Source: Vallitaleaceae bacterium
GTDB lineage: Bacteria; Bacillota; Clostridia; Lachnospirales; Vallitaleaceae
Assembly: GCA_028277605.1 (NCBI GenBank)
Contig: JANQFZ010000079.1
Span: 19,892-83,891 of the forward strand
Reading direction: 5' to 3'
Length of the DNA: 64,000 bases
Part shown: positions 54,258 to 63,075 of the stretch, piece by piece
Layout of the letters: every line of letters begins with the position of its first letter
Position numbering within the stretch: the stretch's first letter is position 1
Position numbers and translations under genes: made by a program
The notes under the pieces: model-generated
Told to the model about the DNA's origin: nothing
Seen by the model: only the letters and a program-made list of their open reading frames with translations
The model's database searches: none

Positions 54258-55172
54258 TTATAAATTCATAGATTCTTCATACGTAATAACCTTTGATTCA
54301 TCAATGCTTGGTATAGAGAGCTGTGTTCCATGTGCAATCAATTCGGTTTCTGTTTTATAGTCTGTTGCTTCGCCCATTAATTCCATTTTAAAAGTTTCCG
54401 TCGTTTGTCTTATAATGTCGTTATTATCAATAATAATTTTATAACGCATATCTGTGATATGCATGTCATCTAAAATTGTATTAACTTCACTTTCCATTTC
54501 AGAATGATAGGACTTTCTTTTTGCTTCCAATTCATCTTCTGATAGTTGTTCCTGATTTTCCTCTGATAACTCTAAATCAAACTGTATCATCATTTCTACT
54601 TGATAATCTACAGTTGCTTCTAGAACATCCTGCGTTATTTCTCTGTAAAGATCATCAGCAACCTTAGTAGGTATAATAAATTCTATCTGCTTTGCATTTT
54701 TTATGGTTTCATTATTTAGATCATAATCTAGCGTTGTTAAAGAGAAATCTTCATCCCTTAATGAATTAAGGATTTTATCCTGATAACGTTTTATTGTTGT
54801 ATCTGTGCTTGTCTGTAACGTCATACTCATATATTTACCTATCGGATCATCTTCATTGATGGTAATGTATTTATCTAAAGAAGGTTCATAGATGTAAATA
54901 TTTCCATTGTCATAAAGGAACTCTGAAATTGAGTGTTCATCACTACTTTTAAAATAAAACTTATTCTGTTTATTATCTGCTATGGCTTCACCTTTGGTAT
55001 CTATGTCGTTAACATTAGATGAAATACTGTGTTTTACAACATCCAATTGATTGGTATTTTCTAAAGCTTGAGTATAGATACTTTTTGCTGTGCTTTCATT
55101 ACTATCGAGCGTCGGTGTACATGCGGTTATAATTATAGATACTGTAAATAGAGTTATTAATATTTTTTTCAT
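54258..55172 (-). CDS. Predicted lipoprotein of unknown function
   Basis: This 304-residue protein has a lipoprotein signal peptide (MKKILITLFTVSIIITAC), so it is anchored outside the cell by the lipidated Cys at residue 18. The mature part resembles the broad group of LolA/LppX-like or DUF6612-type Firmicutes lipoproteins in its pattern of short beta strands (KFYFKSSDEHSISEFLYDNG), but I cannot place it in a family with confidence. A highly charged, Glu/Gln-rich stretch lies at about residues 190-235. ATG 55172 is chosen because GGAGG lies 8 nt ahead; ATG 55187 overlaps that site. It is monocistronic and divergent from the YdcF-like gene. Confidence 0.82.
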   Translation of the reverse strand: MKKILITLFTVSIIITACTPTLDSNESTAKSIYTQALENTNQLDVVKHSISSNVNDIDTKGEAIADNKQNKFYFKSSDEHSISEFLYDNGNIYIYEPSLDKYITINEDDPIGKYMSMTLQTSTDTTIKRYQDKILNSLRDEDFSLTTLDYDLNNETIKNAKQIEFIIPTKVADDLYREITQDVLEATVDYQVEMMIQFDLELSEENQEQLSEDELEAKRKSYHSEMESEVNTILDDMHITDMRYKIIIDNNDIIRQTTETFKMELMGEATDYKTETELIAHGTQLSIPSIDESKVITYEESMNL

Positions 55173-55285
55173 TTTTAGGACCTCCATTTAGACTAATGTA
55201 ACTATATCACCCTCTAAAATCTACTGGTCTAAATTTGTCGTTTCATATATAATTAATAATATACTTGGAGTAAGGTGATGATAGT

Positions 55286-56026
55286 TTGCTTTTTATTATT
55301 ATGAGTTTATTAAGTCTTTTCTATTACTGTTATTTAATGTTTTATGGTGCAGGTGCTGGTTTTGAACTTTTTTGGATTTTGTTAAGTGGTTTAAGTTTAT
55401 TTGCAAAATTGCTAATGAAACATAATGTTTTAAACCGATATATACCTAAAGGTATTAAAATCGTTTTATTTGGTATTTTTTTTATTATAATTACCCTATT
55501 TCTTGCAGTAGAGTTTTTTATTATTAAAGATAGTATTAAACATAAGAGCTATGACCAAACAGACTACTTAATCATACTTGGTGCATCTGTTAAAGGAAAA
55601 CGACCATCTTTATCATTGCGTTTCCGCTTGGAAGCAGCAGTAGATTTTCTTGAGGAAAACTCACAGACAAGGGTGATAGTTTCAGGTGGGCAAGGTCCGG
55701 GAGAGTTAATCACAGAAGCTGAGGCAATGAAAAGATATTTATTGGAGCAGGGAATAGAAGAGGATAGAATAATAAAAGAAGATCAATCAACAAGTACAGT
55801 GGAAAATTTAAAGTATAGTTTTAGTATCATTGACAAGACAAGTTCAAATGCATCTATATCCATAGTCTCAAGTGATTTTCATATTTTTAGAGTAAAAATG
55901 CTGGCAGGGAGTTTTGGAAAAACTGTGCAGGGTATTCCAGCTAAGGCATTTAGACCTTCATTGATACATTACTATGTGAGAGAGTTTTTTGCTGTTGCGA
56001 AGGACTATATTTTTCATGTGTTATAG
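55286..56026 (+). CDS. YdcF/DUF218 family membrane protein
   Basis: This 246-residue protein has three hydrophobic helices in the first 95 residues, followed by a DUF218 (YdcF-like) domain starting DYLIILGASVKGKRPSLSLRFR. The domain continues with VIVSGGQGPGE.ITEAEAM and DQSTSTVENL, the family's conserved blocks. Relatives include E. coli SanA and ElyC, linked to envelope integrity and vancomycin sensitivity. The DUF218 domain is predicted outside the membrane. The start is TTG 55286, 7 nt after AAGGTGA; ATG 55301 is an alternative. Confidence 0.85.
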   Translation: MLFIIMSLLSLFYYCYLMFYGAGAGFELFWILLSGLSLFAKLLMKHNVLNRYIPKGIKIVLFGIFFIIITLFLAVEFFIIKDSIKHKSYDQTDYLIILGASVKGKRPSLSLRFRLEAAVDFLEENSQTRVIVSGGQGPGELITEAEAMKRYLLEQGIEEDRIIKEDQSTSTVENLKYSFSIIDKTSSNASISIVSSDFHIFRVKMLAGSFGKTVQGIPAKAFRPSLIHYYVREFFAVAKDYIFHVL

Positions 56027-56157
56027 CTAATCATAGTTCAATTAGAAGGTTTGAACTCAAAATTAGAATCAGCTATAAGTGAATTATGGAAGATGTTTTA
56101 TATACAAAGCCTTAAGTTATATTACTTTATTTTTATGAAAGGAGTTATGGTTGGTTT

Positions 56158-57525
56158 ATGATAAATAGTTTAAACAGTTTAGCCTATGAATATCGCACTC
56201 ACGGTAGTGAAAGAACATATTGGACCTATGATGATTTTATACAGAAAATTAAAGAAGATAAAAAAGAAATTTATAAATTAGATTATAATGTAAATCAGGA
56301 AAAGTCTTACAATATTGATGATTTTGTAATTGATAATAAGGATCATGTTGTTAAAAAAATGTGGGAAGATAAGGAAAATGGTTTAAATTTAATAAAGATT
56401 GACTTAGAAGAAAACTTTTATTGCATCAATAAAACTTTTGATGATTTTGAGTCAAATGAGAGCTTGGTTCAATGGGAAGATGTCTTTAGCATTGATTTTA
56501 TAGATAAAATAGTTATAAGAAAAAATTTATGGCAAGATAGAATAAATAAAGTTTATGAAGGAGAAAAAAGAGATGCATGTTTAGAACAACTAAATAATAT
56601 ATATAACAAAGTATCTTATGATGTAATATCAAAATATACACAGCGGTTTTCAAGTTATTTTCAAAACGAAAGTTTTGATGAGGAAATGTTTTCAGATAAC
56701 ATTATGCAAATTCTAAATGAGAAAGAGCAACAATTGGTTACAATAAAACATAATCATGAAGAATTGTGGAATACATTAATCAATTATAAAACTAAATATG
56801 TTGGCTATAGTGGGAACAAATATGATGGTTATATATCGCAAGTTGGTGGTCTATCTATGCAAAGGAACATAAGTGATGCTATTTTCAGTATCGAGGAGCT
56901 TTTTAAAGAAAAACTAATAGATAGTTCTATGGATAATGTAGTAGATGATTCTAATGTTCAAGGCAGTCAATTAGAAAGAATGAATTATTACGAGTTAAGC
57001 CATGCTTCTAAAGCACTGGGATCGGTGTACACAACTATTAATACTCTTTTGCCATATAAAGGTGCATTAACCATGGCGGCTACCTGGGGTCAAGCGAAAT
57101 CAAAAATTCATTTTTTTAGTAAAAATATATTGCCAGGTGAGTTAGGAGAAAGATTTAAAATCAACTGTGATTTTTTAATTGAACAGAAGATAAATGAAGT
57201 TAATACTGAGATATCTAACATCATTGTAAATAATAAAAAAAGACCTTATTCAATAATGGATAATTCAAAAGCAAAAGCCATTATGCAAGAGTTCTCTAAG
57301 ATAGGGACTAGTTCTAATCATAATTTTTTTAACAATTTTGCGAACGCATTAAACAAATTAAGAAATGGTCTAGATAAAAGCTATGGACGAATCGCAGATT
57401 CTCATAACTATATACCTAAATTAGCAGAGGATTGGAATGCATTTATGGACAGTTTGCCAAAATCTTATACTGAAGGGTATTATTTTTCCTCAGAATCTAA
57501 TCATATTGTTGACTTACAGCTTTAA
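56158..57525 (+). CDS. Hypothetical protein, unrecognised family
   Basis: This 455-residue protein has no signal peptide or membrane helix and is rich in Asn, Lys, Asp and aromatic residues. The first 130 residues look mixed alpha/beta, and the rest is mostly helical with several amphipathic stretches. I recognise no motif. The only good ribosome site, AAAGGAG at 56138-56144, is 13 nt from ATG 56158 but well placed for ATG 56147. That ATG opens a four-codon frame (MVGL) whose TGA overlaps the main ATG as ATGA, so the protein may be translated by coupling. Its AT content is a little above its neighbours, which could mean transfer. A T-box leader follows. Confidence 0.7.
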   Translation: MINSLNSLAYEYRTHGSERTYWTYDDFIQKIKEDKKEIYKLDYNVNQEKSYNIDDFVIDNKDHVVKKMWEDKENGLNLIKIDLEENFYCINKTFDDFESNESLVQWEDVFSIDFIDKIVIRKNLWQDRINKVYEGEKRDACLEQLNNIYNKVSYDVISKYTQRFSSYFQNESFDEEMFSDNIMQILNEKEQQLVTIKHNHEELWNTLINYKTKYVGYSGNKYDGYISQVGGLSMQRNISDAIFSIEELFKEKLIDSSMDNVVDDSNVQGSQLERMNYYELSHASKALGSVYTTINTLLPYKGALTMAATWGQAKSKIHFFSKNILPGELGERFKINCDFLIEQKINEVNTEISNIIVNNKKRPYSIMDNSKAKAIMQEFSKIGTSSNHNFFNNFANALNKLRNGLDKSYGRIADSHNYIPKLAEDWNAFMDSLPKSYTEGYYFSSESNHIVDLQL

Positions 57526-57574
57526 CATGAATTATTCTTGACATGCTGAATTCAAGTGATATAATAAGGATAAG

Positions 57575-57825
57575 TTTATAGATTAAGACGATGAAGAGAA
57601 GAGTAAATTGTGGAAGTTTACAGAGAGAAAGTATCTAGGCTGAGAGTACTTTTATAGGGAAGCATTTGAAAACCACCTCTGAGTGACGTTTAAGGCGTCC
57701 GTTGATTACGTTATCATCATAATAAGTGGTTGTTTTATAAGCAATAAGGGTGGAACCGCGGGTATAGAATCTCGTCCCTTACTATAAGTGATTTATAGTA
57801 AGAGATGGGTTTTTTTATTTTGTGG
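57575..57825 (+). ncRNA. T-box leader controlling thrS
   Basis: The T-box core AGGGTGGAACCGCG is exact at 57747-57760. Upstream is a stem I region with AGAGAGAAAGTATC..GGCTGAGAG elements and a likely Thr specifier ACC at about 57672-57677. Downstream, CCCTTACTATAA (57776-57787) and TTATAGTAAG...ATGGG form the terminator stem, followed by a run of seven T at 57810-57816. Uncharged tRNA-Thr should stabilise the antiterminator and switch on threonyl-tRNA synthetase. Confidence 0.95.
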
Positions 57826-57880
57826 AGAAGCAATCTTCAGGTGGTAAAGTTGGGTAAATAATAAGATTGGAGTGAATACA

Positions 57881-59824
57881 ATGATTATTACTTTGAAAGA
57901 TGGATTTAAGAAAGAATATAACAAACCAATGTCCATTATTGACATTGCTAAGGATATTAGTGAAGGCTTAGCTAGAGTTGCCTGTGCAGGACAACTGGAT
58001 GATAAAGTGGTAGATTTACGAACCGTTGTAGCCGAAGATGCATTGCTAAATATTCTAACCTTTAATGATGATGAAGGCAAAAAAGCCTATAGACATACAA
58101 CGGCACATATATTGGCTCAGGCAGTCAAGAGACTTTATCCAGATGTAAAACTAGCTATTGGTCCAGCCATTGATACTGGTTTTTACTATGACTTTGATAG
58201 AGAAAAACCTTTTTTAAACGAAGATTTAGAAGCTCTTGAGAAAGAAATGAAAAAAATAGTAAAAGAAAATCTTGCTATAGAAAGATTTGAACTCCCTAGA
58301 GAAGAAGCCATAGCCTTAATGGAAAAAAATGGAGAGGACTATAAGGTTCAACTCATTCATGATTTACCAGAAGATGCAGTTTTATCTTTTTATAGGCAAG
58401 GGGAGTTTGTAGATCTATGTGCTGGTCCTCATCTTATGAGTACAAAACCCATAAAAGCATTTAAACTATTATCAACAGCTGGCGCTTACTGGCGTGGTAA
58501 TGAAAACAATAAAATGCTTTCTAGAATTTATGGAACGGCTTATACCAAGAAAGCAGATTTAAATGCTTATATTGAACAAATTGAAGAAGCCAAAAGAAGA
58601 GATCATAATAAATTAGGAAGAGAACTGGAATATTTCACAACCTGTGATGTTGTTGGGCAGGGTTTACCGCTTATGATGCCTAAGGGTGCAAAAACACTTC
58701 AAATACTTCAGAGATTTGTTGAAGATGAAGAAGAGCAAAGAGGATATGAGCTTACAAAAACACCACTCATGTCAAAAAGTGATTTATTTAAGATATCTGG
58801 TCATTGGGATCATTATAAGGATGGTATGTTTGTGTTAGGAGATGAGGAAAAGGATGATGAAGTCTATGCACTTAGACCTATGACCTGCCCTTTCCAATTT
58901 ATGATTTACAAAACAAAACAAAGAAGCTATAGAGATTTACCTGTAAGATATACAGAAACATCGACTTTATTTAGAAACGAAGCATCTGGTGAAATGCATG
59001 GACTTATAAGAGTTAGACAATTCACTTTAGCAGATGCACACATTTTCTGTACACCTGAGCAGGTAGCTGAAGAATTCAAGGGTGTTATTGACCTGATTAA
59101 GTATGTAATGAAAGCTATTGGTATAGAGAATGATGTTTGGTACCGTTTTTCTAAATGGGATCCAAACAATAAAGGGAAATACATTGATAATCCAGAAGCA
59201 TGGGAAATGACACAGAGCATGATGAAAAAAATCATTGATGAGATAGGTTTGGATTATACAGAAGCTGATGGAGAAGCTGCCTTTTATGGTCCTAAGCTGG
59301 ATGTTCAATGTAAGAATGTCCACGGTAAAGAAGATACCTTATTCACAGTTCAAATTGATTTTGTAATGGCAAAAAGATTTGAAATGACTTATGTTGATAA
59401 GGATAATGAAAAAAAATATCCATTCATTATTCACAGAAGCTCTATTGGATGCTATGAAAGAACACTAGCTATGCTGATTGAAAAATATGCAGGTGCATTA
59501 CCCACTTGGATGGCACCCGTACAGGCTATCGTTTTACCAATATCGGAAAAATATCAAGATTATGCAGATAAGGTGTATCATCAATTAAGAGATAATGGAA
59601 TTTTTGTTAAAATGGACGATAGAGCTGAAAAAATAGGCTATAAGATTAGAGAATCAACGATGCAGAAAATTCCTTACTTGCTGATTGTAGGAGATAAGGA
59701 AGCACAAAATAAAGAAGTTGCCGTTAGAAGTCGCTTTAAAGGTGACGAAGGAGCTATGAAGCTTGATAGCTTTATAGATAAAATAAAAGAAGAAATAGAT
59801 ACTAAAGCTATATATATGGATTAA
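57881..59824 (+). CDS. thrS: Threonyl-tRNA synthetase
   Basis: This 647-residue class II synthetase charges tRNA-Thr. The N-terminal TGS domain (IITLKDGFKKEYNKPMSI) is followed by the editing domain with HTTAHILAQAVKRLYPDVK, the class II core with zinc-binding MTCPFQFMIYK and RNEASGEMHGLIRVRQFT, and the C-terminal anticodon-binding domain (APVQAIVLPISEKY). ATG 57881 lies 8 nt after TTGGAG and is preferred to GTG 57872, which overlaps that site. Expression is controlled by the T-box leader. Confidence 0.97.
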   Translation: MIITLKDGFKKEYNKPMSIIDIAKDISEGLARVACAGQLDDKVVDLRTVVAEDALLNILTFNDDEGKKAYRHTTAHILAQAVKRLYPDVKLAIGPAIDTGFYYDFDREKPFLNEDLEALEKEMKKIVKENLAIERFELPREEAIALMEKNGEDYKVQLIHDLPEDAVLSFYRQGEFVDLCAGPHLMSTKPIKAFKLLSTAGAYWRGNENNKMLSRIYGTAYTKKADLNAYIEQIEEAKRRDHNKLGRELEYFTTCDVVGQGLPLMMPKGAKTLQILQRFVEDEEEQRGYELTKTPLMSKSDLFKISGHWDHYKDGMFVLGDEEKDDEVYALRPMTCPFQFMIYKTKQRSYRDLPVRYTETSTLFRNEASGEMHGLIRVRQFTLADAHIFCTPEQVAEEFKGVIDLIKYVMKAIGIENDVWYRFSKWDPNNKGKYIDNPEAWEMTQSMMKKIIDEIGLDYTEADGEAAFYGPKLDVQCKNVHGKEDTLFTVQIDFVMAKRFEMTYVDKDNEKKYPFIIHRSSIGCYERTLAMLIEKYAGALPTWMAPVQAIVLPISEKYQDYADKVYHQLRDNGIFVKMDDRAEKIGYKIRESTMQKIPYLLIVGDKEAQNKEVAVRSRFKGDEGAMKLDSFIDKIKEEIDTKAIYMD

Positions 59825-60292
59825 ATATATTATGGGCTGTCTTACTCAATTATATTAGGTATGACAGCTCATTATTAAATTACAGAAAAAATATCTATAG
59901 ATTACTTTTGCATTGCTTAAAGCTCAATAATTTCTTGTATATATAGAACCAGATGGTTTTACATATTAACCAGTATCAATGGTTTCTTATCGTATTCTCT
60001 GAATATGTTTAATACCTATTCCTTATTTAAACATCAGAAGCTTAAACTAATAAAATTACTAACATGAACACATGTATAGCCGTTAATGTGTTAATACTAA
60101 TTGTAATATGCTAAATACTAATTGTATTCCTATGATAATACAAATAGAAAACTGCATGCACGAGCTTAATATGTATGCGATAATAATTTAATTACAAATG
60201 TATATACTATGGTATATTGTATATCTATTATTATTTTAAGATAAGATACTTAATGGTTATGACTATTACGAACTAGAGAGGAAGTGAACGAC
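59825..60292. other. 468-bp intergenic stretch after thrS
   Basis: A GGGCTGTC/GACAGCTC stem (59834-59870) without a good T-run may end thrS transcription. Two direct copies of AATACTAATTGTA lie at 60093-60105 and 60114-60126, 21 bp apart. The rest is very AT-rich and should hold the promoter of the small gene at 60293. Confidence 0.4.
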
Positions 60293-60427
60293 TTGAAAAG
60301 TAATACCATAAAAGATGCGGAATTTGCCAATTTAGATTATGATGAGTTAAATCAAATAAAAGTATTAGAACAAAAATTAGAAGATAAGTATTATCTCATA
60401 GCCTATAGAAAAAAGAAAAAACACTAA
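60293..60427 (+). CDS. Small basic-tailed protein, 44 residues
   Basis: This short frame reads MKSNTIKDAEFANLDYDELN, then a helical stretch rich in Leu, Glu and Lys, and ends YLIAYRKKKKH. AGAGGAAGTG precedes it. The start is TTG 60293, with an in-frame GTG at 60284 as an alternative. The acidic N-terminal half and a Lys-rich tail suggest a small helical cytosolic protein. I do not recognise the family. The next gene starts about 50 bp downstream, so they may share a transcript. Confidence 0.55.
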   Translation: MKSNTIKDAEFANLDYDELNQIKVLEQKLEDKYYLIAYRKKKKH

Positions 60428-60479
60428 TAACGTAAAGAATAAAAGGTATGTATTTTAGATGGAAGGTGGCTTCAGCGTT

Positions 60480-61709
60480 ATGAAATTAGTAACTGGAGAT
60501 ATGCTTTGGACCAACTTAACTAAAATTCCTCATCAATATCCTTATTTAAGTGAAGATATAGTCTGTGATGTTGTGATCGTAGGAGGAGGTATTACTGGTG
60601 CGCTAGCAGCATATTATCTGACTCAAGCAGGCATACAAACCGTGTTGGTAGATAAAAATATTATAGGGTATGGCAGTACGAGGGCATCCACATCTATCAT
60701 ACAGTATGAGATAGATACGGATCTGGTTGGGCTTAGTGCTATGGTTGGTGAAGATGATGCAGTAACCTGCTTTAAACTCTGTGAAAAAGCAGTGTATGAT
60801 CTTCAAGAAGTTGTAAATACATTAGATGATGATTGTGATTTTGCCTTACAGGACTGCTTGTACTATACTCATAATCCTTCTGAGACTAAAAAAATACAAA
60901 AGGAATATAATAAACGGAAAGAGCATGGGTTCGATGTAAGTTTTTTGGACAAAAATAGTGCATCTGATAAATTTTCTTTTCCAATAGAAGCAGGGATTTA
61001 TTCGACTACTGGTGCGGCTCGTGTTGATCCGTATAGACTTACACAGGCTCTAATTTCGTATAGTGTTCAGCATGGTTTAAAGGTGTATGAAAATACAGAA
61101 GTAGATAAGATAACTCCCCAAGATAGTAACGTTTACTTGGAGACAGCAAATAGTTTTAATATAAGCGCCAACCATGTGGTGATAGCAGCTGGCTATGAAA
61201 GCTTGCCATATTTTCAACAAAAAATAGCTGACATGTATCGTACCTTTACTATAGTAACTGAGCCAATAAAAACTTTTGATGGATGGCATAAAAAGTGTAT
61301 TATCAGAGATAATGAAGATCCCTATACTTATTTAAGAACAACGGGTGATAACCGTATCATCATTGGTGGGGAAGATGAACTTATAGGTAGTTGGAGTAGT
61401 AAAATGTCAAATCTATCTCAAGAAGATGCAGCTTCTACTTCTAAATATCAACGATTAGAGGAAAAACTAATCAGGTATTTTCCTAATATTGAAGGAATAA
61501 AAACTGCTTTTAAATTTAGTGGGCTTTTTGGTATTACACATGATGGTCTTCCTTATATTGGTGAAGCAGCCCATATGCCAAGATGTTATTTTTCATTAGG
61601 TTATGGATCGAATGGTATACTATATGCTGTACTTGGTGGTCAACTGATAAAAGAATTATGTCTTGACAACCACCCAAAAGAATTGAGCTTATTTCGTTTT
61701 GACCGATAA
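60480..61709 (+). CDS. FAD-dependent oxidoreductase (DAO family)
   Basis: This flavoprotein of about 409 residues belongs to the D-amino-acid oxidase/glycine oxidase superfamily. The dinucleotide-binding motif DVVIVGGGITGALAAYYLTQ lies near residue 31, a GYGSTRASTS block follows, VVIAAGYES marks the second FAD contact, and GLPYIGEA...FSLGYGSNGI the C-terminal FAD loop. Relatives oxidise amines or amino acids; no Rieske domain is attached. ATG 60480, 10 nt after GAAGGTGG, is preferred to ATG 60459. The substrate is not indicated by the neighbours. Confidence 0.88.
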   Translation: MKLVTGDMLWTNLTKIPHQYPYLSEDIVCDVVIVGGGITGALAAYYLTQAGIQTVLVDKNIIGYGSTRASTSIIQYEIDTDLVGLSAMVGEDDAVTCFKLCEKAVYDLQEVVNTLDDDCDFALQDCLYYTHNPSETKKIQKEYNKRKEHGFDVSFLDKNSASDKFSFPIEAGIYSTTGAARVDPYRLTQALISYSVQHGLKVYENTEVDKITPQDSNVYLETANSFNISANHVVIAAGYESLPYFQQKIADMYRTFTIVTEPIKTFDGWHKKCIIRDNEDPYTYLRTTGDNRIIIGGEDELIGSWSSKMSNLSQEDAASTSKYQRLEEKLIRYFPNIEGIKTAFKFSGLFGITHDGLPYIGEAAHMPRCYFSLGYGSNGILYAVLGGQLIKELCLDNHPKELSLFRFDR

Positions 61710-62122
61710 ATATTACCATTATAAAGAGTAGTTTTCAGGGAACACTAATAAGGATTAAGTATATAATGGTTGAGCTAAGATACTATAACACACTAGGCAT
61801 AGTATCAACCAAAGATTATATTAATAGTCGGTGGTAAGATTTTATAAGGTGAGTATCAGGTTATTTTGTATACTTATCAATAAGTGTATAAGGTGGTCAA
61901 AGCTTATTTTATAGAGTCGAGCATAAATCTTGTGTCATATAGCTTTCAGTTATAAGTGGTTTCATCGATCATTTATAGTTGAACGCATATGATGCTTGGT
62001 TGAACGAATCATCAATAGGGGTAATCACATGTTTTACCATAGTCTAACGATTATGATAGGACGTTCAGTTATTTTTGTTGGTGTAAGGTAGATCATTATA
62101 TGCTTAATTTTCCTATAAATTT

Positions 62123-62162
62123 TCTCTTTGACAATGCTAATGCTAGTCAAAGAGATTTTTTT
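62123..62162 (+). terminator. Strong orphan terminator
   Basis: TCTCTTTGAC and GTCAAAGAGA are perfect 10-bp arms with a 13-nt loop, followed by seven T. The nearest upstream stop codon is more than 410 bp away, so it probably ends an unannotated transcript. Confidence 0.85.
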
Positions 62163-62276
62163 ATAAAAGATTGTATGAAATCTAGCATATAAAACATTTT
62201 AAATATAGATTTTGGGATCATAATTCTGACTGTCTTTTATACCCTGTCATATGGCAACACTTAAAAACTGAATATA

Positions 62277-62305
62277 TTGACAGAAAGTATGGAAAATAGT
62301 AATAT
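62277..62305 (+). promoter_or_regulatory. Promoter of the signal peptidase gene
   Basis: TTGACA (62277-62282) and TAATAT (62300-62305) with a 17-bp spacer lie about 75 bp before the lepB-type start. Confidence 0.7.
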
Positions 62306-62385
62306 AGTACAGAGTTTGTTTTGTATAGTGAGTTCAATTTAAGATATAGTTATCTTGATTTAATACCAATAGGGGAGTGATGAAC

Positions 62386-62991
62386 GTGTTAAGTATTACT
62401 AAGTTTACAAAAACAATTCTGTCCTATATCCTTATATTTGTTATCGCTTTTGGTATTTCGTTTTTAGCCAGAAGTGAAGTATTTGGGTTAACTAGTGTCA
62501 AGCAGTCTTCAATGGAAAATACTTTGGTTGAGGGAGAAAAAGTCTTTATTAATAAGCTTGCTTATAAATTCGATGATCCTAGTAGAGGCGATATTATTAT
62601 ATTTATGGATTGGGAAAGAAAAAAAGAAGGCTTTTGGGGAAGCGAACTGGGTGTATTTATTTATGATTTAACATATCGATTGATGGATGGAGAACCTTTA
62701 ATGAGATATGTTAAGAGAGTGATTGGAGTGCCAGGAGATACAATTGATATTAAAGGTGGATATGTGTATGTCAATGGAGAAAAACAAGAAGAAATTTATA
62801 TAAAAGGTCTAACAGAACAAAGAACCATTGAATTCCCAATAACTGTTCCAGAGGAAGCTTTATTTGTTTTAGGAGACAATAGGATAGTCAGTAAAGATAG
62901 TCGGGTATTTGGTTTTGTTAATTATGATTATGTTGAAGGAAAGGTAGAATTTAGGTTCTATCCATTTGATAAATTTGGAACAGTTCAATGA
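62386..62991 (+). CDS. lepB: Signal peptidase I
   Basis: This membrane-bound protease of about 201 residues removes signal peptides. One N-terminal helix (about 9-28) anchors it. The catalytic Ser42 is in QSSMENTL and Lys110 is in YVKRVIGVPGDT, followed by box D GDNR...SKDSRVFGFV. A segment of about 35 residues between the Ser and Lys boxes (around MDWERKKEGFWGSELGVFIY) is larger than in the shortest Bacillus enzymes. GTG 62386, ATG 62380 and GTG 62377 are possible starts; GTG 62386 has the best spacing (8 nt) to AGGGGAG. Confidence 0.92.
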   Translation: MLSITKFTKTILSYILIFVIAFGISFLARSEVFGLTSVKQSSMENTLVEGEKVFINKLAYKFDDPSRGDIIIFMDWERKKEGFWGSELGVFIYDLTYRLMDGEPLMRYVKRVIGVPGDTIDIKGGYVYVNGEKQEEIYIKGLTEQRTIEFPITVPEEALFVLGDNRIVSKDSRVFGFVNYDYVEGKVEFRFYPFDKFGTVQ

Positions 62992-63075
62992 TAGGAACGA
63001 TTTTTATTATTTATGCTAAAATGCTTTTGAGAATTATGGTGTATATAAAAGCCTATATAAAACTCATAAGCTCTA

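Larger units (their letters stand above)
61710..62385. other. 676-bp gene-free region with an orphan terminator
   Basis: No credible coding frame with a ribosome site is present on either strand. The region contains the hairpin TATACTTAT/ATAAGTGTATA near 61879-61900, a strong Rho-independent terminator at 62123-62162 that belongs to no gene, and the lepB promoter at 62277-62305. A small RNA upstream of the terminator is possible. Confidence 0.5.

Noticed and set aside
59027..59323. Minus-strand open frames inside thrS
   Set aside because: Two overlapping shadows of a universal gene; no start signals.
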